Assembly: GCF_900635445.1 (NCBI RefSeq)
Contig: NZ_LR134117.1
Location: 992,001-1,056,000, forward strand
Direction of reading: 5' to 3'
DNA from: Serratia odorifera
GTDB lineage: Bacteria > Pseudomonadota > Gammaproteobacteria > Enterobacterales > Enterobacteriaceae
DNA length: 64,000 nucleotides
Below, in pieces: positions 62,688 through 64,000 of this stretch. Position 1 is the first letter of the stretch. Each line of letters begins with the position of its first letter. The notes under the pieces were generated by a model. It saw only the letters and a list, made by a program, of their open reading frames with translations. It had not been told where the DNA came from and did not search any database. Made by a program: the position numbers and the translations under genes.

Positions 62688-64000
62688 TCAGCCTTCACTC
62701 TGCTGCGCACCTTTCTTCTTCACGGCGCGCTTGGCTTTGGTGGCCGCCGCTATCTTTTTGGTTTTGTCGGACACTTTTTTGGCCTTGGCCTTTTTGTCCT
62801 TCTTCACCTTGTCGGCCGGTTTGGCGCCGTCTTTGCGAAACGCGCTATCCGGCTCAAAATTGGCCGGTGGCTTGCCACCACGGCGTTTACGGCCGTTACC
62901 GTTGCCACCACCGTCACGCAGCGTGCGTGGTGCGCCCTTCTTGGCGCGTTCGCGTTCGGTCTTGCCTTCACCACGCGGCTTGCGGGTGCTGGAAACCAGA
63001 GCAAAATCGATTTTACGCTCGTCCATATGCACCGCTTCAACGCGGATCTCCACGGTATCGCCCAGGCGATACACCATACCGGACGATTCGCCGATCAGAC
63101 GCTGGCCGATATTATCGTAGCGATAGTAATCATTATCCAGCGTTGATACATGCACCAGGCCATCAATAAACAGATCGTTCAGGCGCACGAAGAAGCCGAA
63201 GCCAGTGACGCTGGCGATAATGCCGGTAAACACTTCTCCGACGTGATCCTGCATGAAGTCGCACTTCAGCCAGTCGGCAACGTTGCGCGTGGCTTCGTCG
63301 GCACGACGTTCGGTCATCGAACAGTGCAGGCCCAGTTGCAACATCTCTTCGAGATCGCTATGCCAGCCGCCGGTCGGCGTCCAGCGGTGTGGCGGTTCGC
63401 CGTGCTCTTTGGCTAACAGATACTTGATAGCGCGGTGCAACGACAGATCCGGGTAACGACGAATCGGCGAGGTAAAGTGGCCATACGACGCCAACGCCAG
63501 CCCGAAGTGACCTCGGTTTTCCGGATCGTAAATCGCCTGTTTCATCGAACGCAGCAGCATGGTCTGCAGCATTTCGTGATCGGGGCGCTCGGATACGATA
63601 TCCATCAGTTGCGCATAGTCTTTCGGCTGCGGCTTGTTGCCACCGCCCAGGGTCAGGCTCAGCTCGCCAAGCACGCTGCGCAGCGACTTGATATGATCGT
63701 CGCTTGGACGATCGTGCACGCGAAACAGCGCCGGCTCGTTGTGTTTTTCAACAAAGCGCGCCGCCGCAACGTTCGCCATGATCATGCATTCTTCAATCAG
63801 CTTGTGCGCATCGTTACGCACCGTCGGCTCCACGCGTTCGATACGGCGTTCAGCGTTGAAGATGAACTTGGCTTCTTCGGTTTCAAAGGCAATGCCACCA
63901 CGTTCGGCGCGCGCCCGGTCCAGCACCTTGTACATGGCATGCAACTCTTCCAGGTGCTTGACCAGCGGATGGTATTGCTCGCGCAGCTCCTGGTCGCCCT
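62688..64000 (-). CDS. rnr: Ribonuclease R, C-terminal part (window edge)
   Basis: 3'-5' exoribonuclease that degrades structured RNA. The visible part runs from the RNB catalytic domain (REQYHPLVKHLEELHAMYKV onward, with RNDAHKLIEECMIMANVAAA and HFTSPIRRYPDLSLHRAIKYLL) through the S1 domain (GEVFTGIIASVTGFGFFVRL) to a Lys-rich tail. The frame is open to position 64000, so the N-terminal half lies outside. It is upstream of rlmB, as in E. coli. Confidence 0.96.
   Translation of the reverse strand, partial: GDQELREQYHPLVKHLEELHAMYKVLDRARAERGGIAFETEEAKFIFNAERRIERVEPTVRNDAHKLIEECMIMANVAAARFVEKHNEPALFRVHDRPSDDHIKSLRSVLGELSLTLGGGNKPQPKDYAQLMDIVSERPDHEMLQTMLLRSMKQAIYDPENRGHFGLALASYGHFTSPIRRYPDLSLHRAIKYLLAKEHGEPPHRWTPTGGWHSDLEEMLQLGLHCSMTERRADEATRNVADWLKCDFMQDHVGEVFTGIIASVTGFGFFVRLNDLFIDGLVHVSTLDNDYYRYDNIGQRLIGESSGMVYRLGDTVEIRVEAVHMDERKIDFALVSSTRKPRGEGKTERERAKKGAPRTLRDGGGNGNGRKRRGGKPPANFEPDSAFRKDGAKPADKVKKDKKAKAKKVSDKTKKIAAATKAKRAVKKKGAQQSEG

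Overview
The window looks like a core chromosomal segment of a Serratia-type enterobacterium (Yersiniaceae; species not resolvable by eye). GC is high, and nearly every protein is collinear with and strongly similar to an Escherichia coli K-12 counterpart. Enterobacterial signatures include TTG starts for pnp and rimP, the order metY-rimP-nusA-infB-rbfA-truB-rpsO-pnp-nlpI-deaD, BasRS with both ExxE motifs, and sfsB beside ispB. No IS element, prophage, integrase or CRISPR array was seen.

Layout. 1-2145: a minus-strand HlyD/ABC-2 permease export operon running off the left edge. 2355-4848: yhbW, then a yedF-yedE pair. 4992-17464: the RNA-metabolism and translation block on the minus strand (deaD, nlpI, pnp, rpsO, truB, rbfA, infB, nusA, rimP, tRNA-fMet, tRNA-Leu). 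17535-24022: secG, glmM, folP, ftsH, rlmE, yhbY (+) and greA. 24279-27460: dacB and the basR-basS two-component system. 27530-33609: obgE, yhbE, rpmA, rplU, ispB (+), a Mu-repressor-like regulator divergent from sfsB, and mdh. 34075-35622: argR and two tandem yhcN paralogues. 35836-64000: a block that in E. coli lies about a quarter of the chromosome away (mpl, fbp, a chemoreceptor gene, ppa, ytfP, tamB, tamA, msrA, ytfL, ytfK, ytfJ, cysQ, cpdB, ytfE, fklB, ytfB, a DUF488 gene, rplI, rpsR, priB, rpsF, a yjfY-like gene, yjfP, bsmA, yjfL, aidB, rlmB, rnr).

How the genes work together. The first half is the gene-expression core: transcription elongation (NusA, GreA), initiation (IF2), 30S maturation (RimP, RbfA, Obg, YhbY), rRNA/tRNA modification (TruB, RlmE) and RNA decay (PNPase, DeaD). 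The second half combines envelope assembly (TamAB), peptidoglycan recycling (Mpl), sulfur and nucleotide salvage (CysQ, CpdB), stress repair (YtfE, MsrA, BsmA, AidB) and the small-ribosomal-protein operon rpsF-priB-rpsR-rplI.

Data quality. Six single-base indels break five reading frames: the ABC permease, pnp, rpsR, a yjfY-like gene, and rlmB (two compensating events). Several sit in homopolymers and one is in essential rpsR, so uncorrected sequencing error is the best explanation. I did not find a convincing novel system. The most interesting unexplained items are an inverted-repeat operator between the Mu-type regulator and sfsB, a small AT-rich orphan ORF near rpsF, and four DUF1471-family genes in one window.
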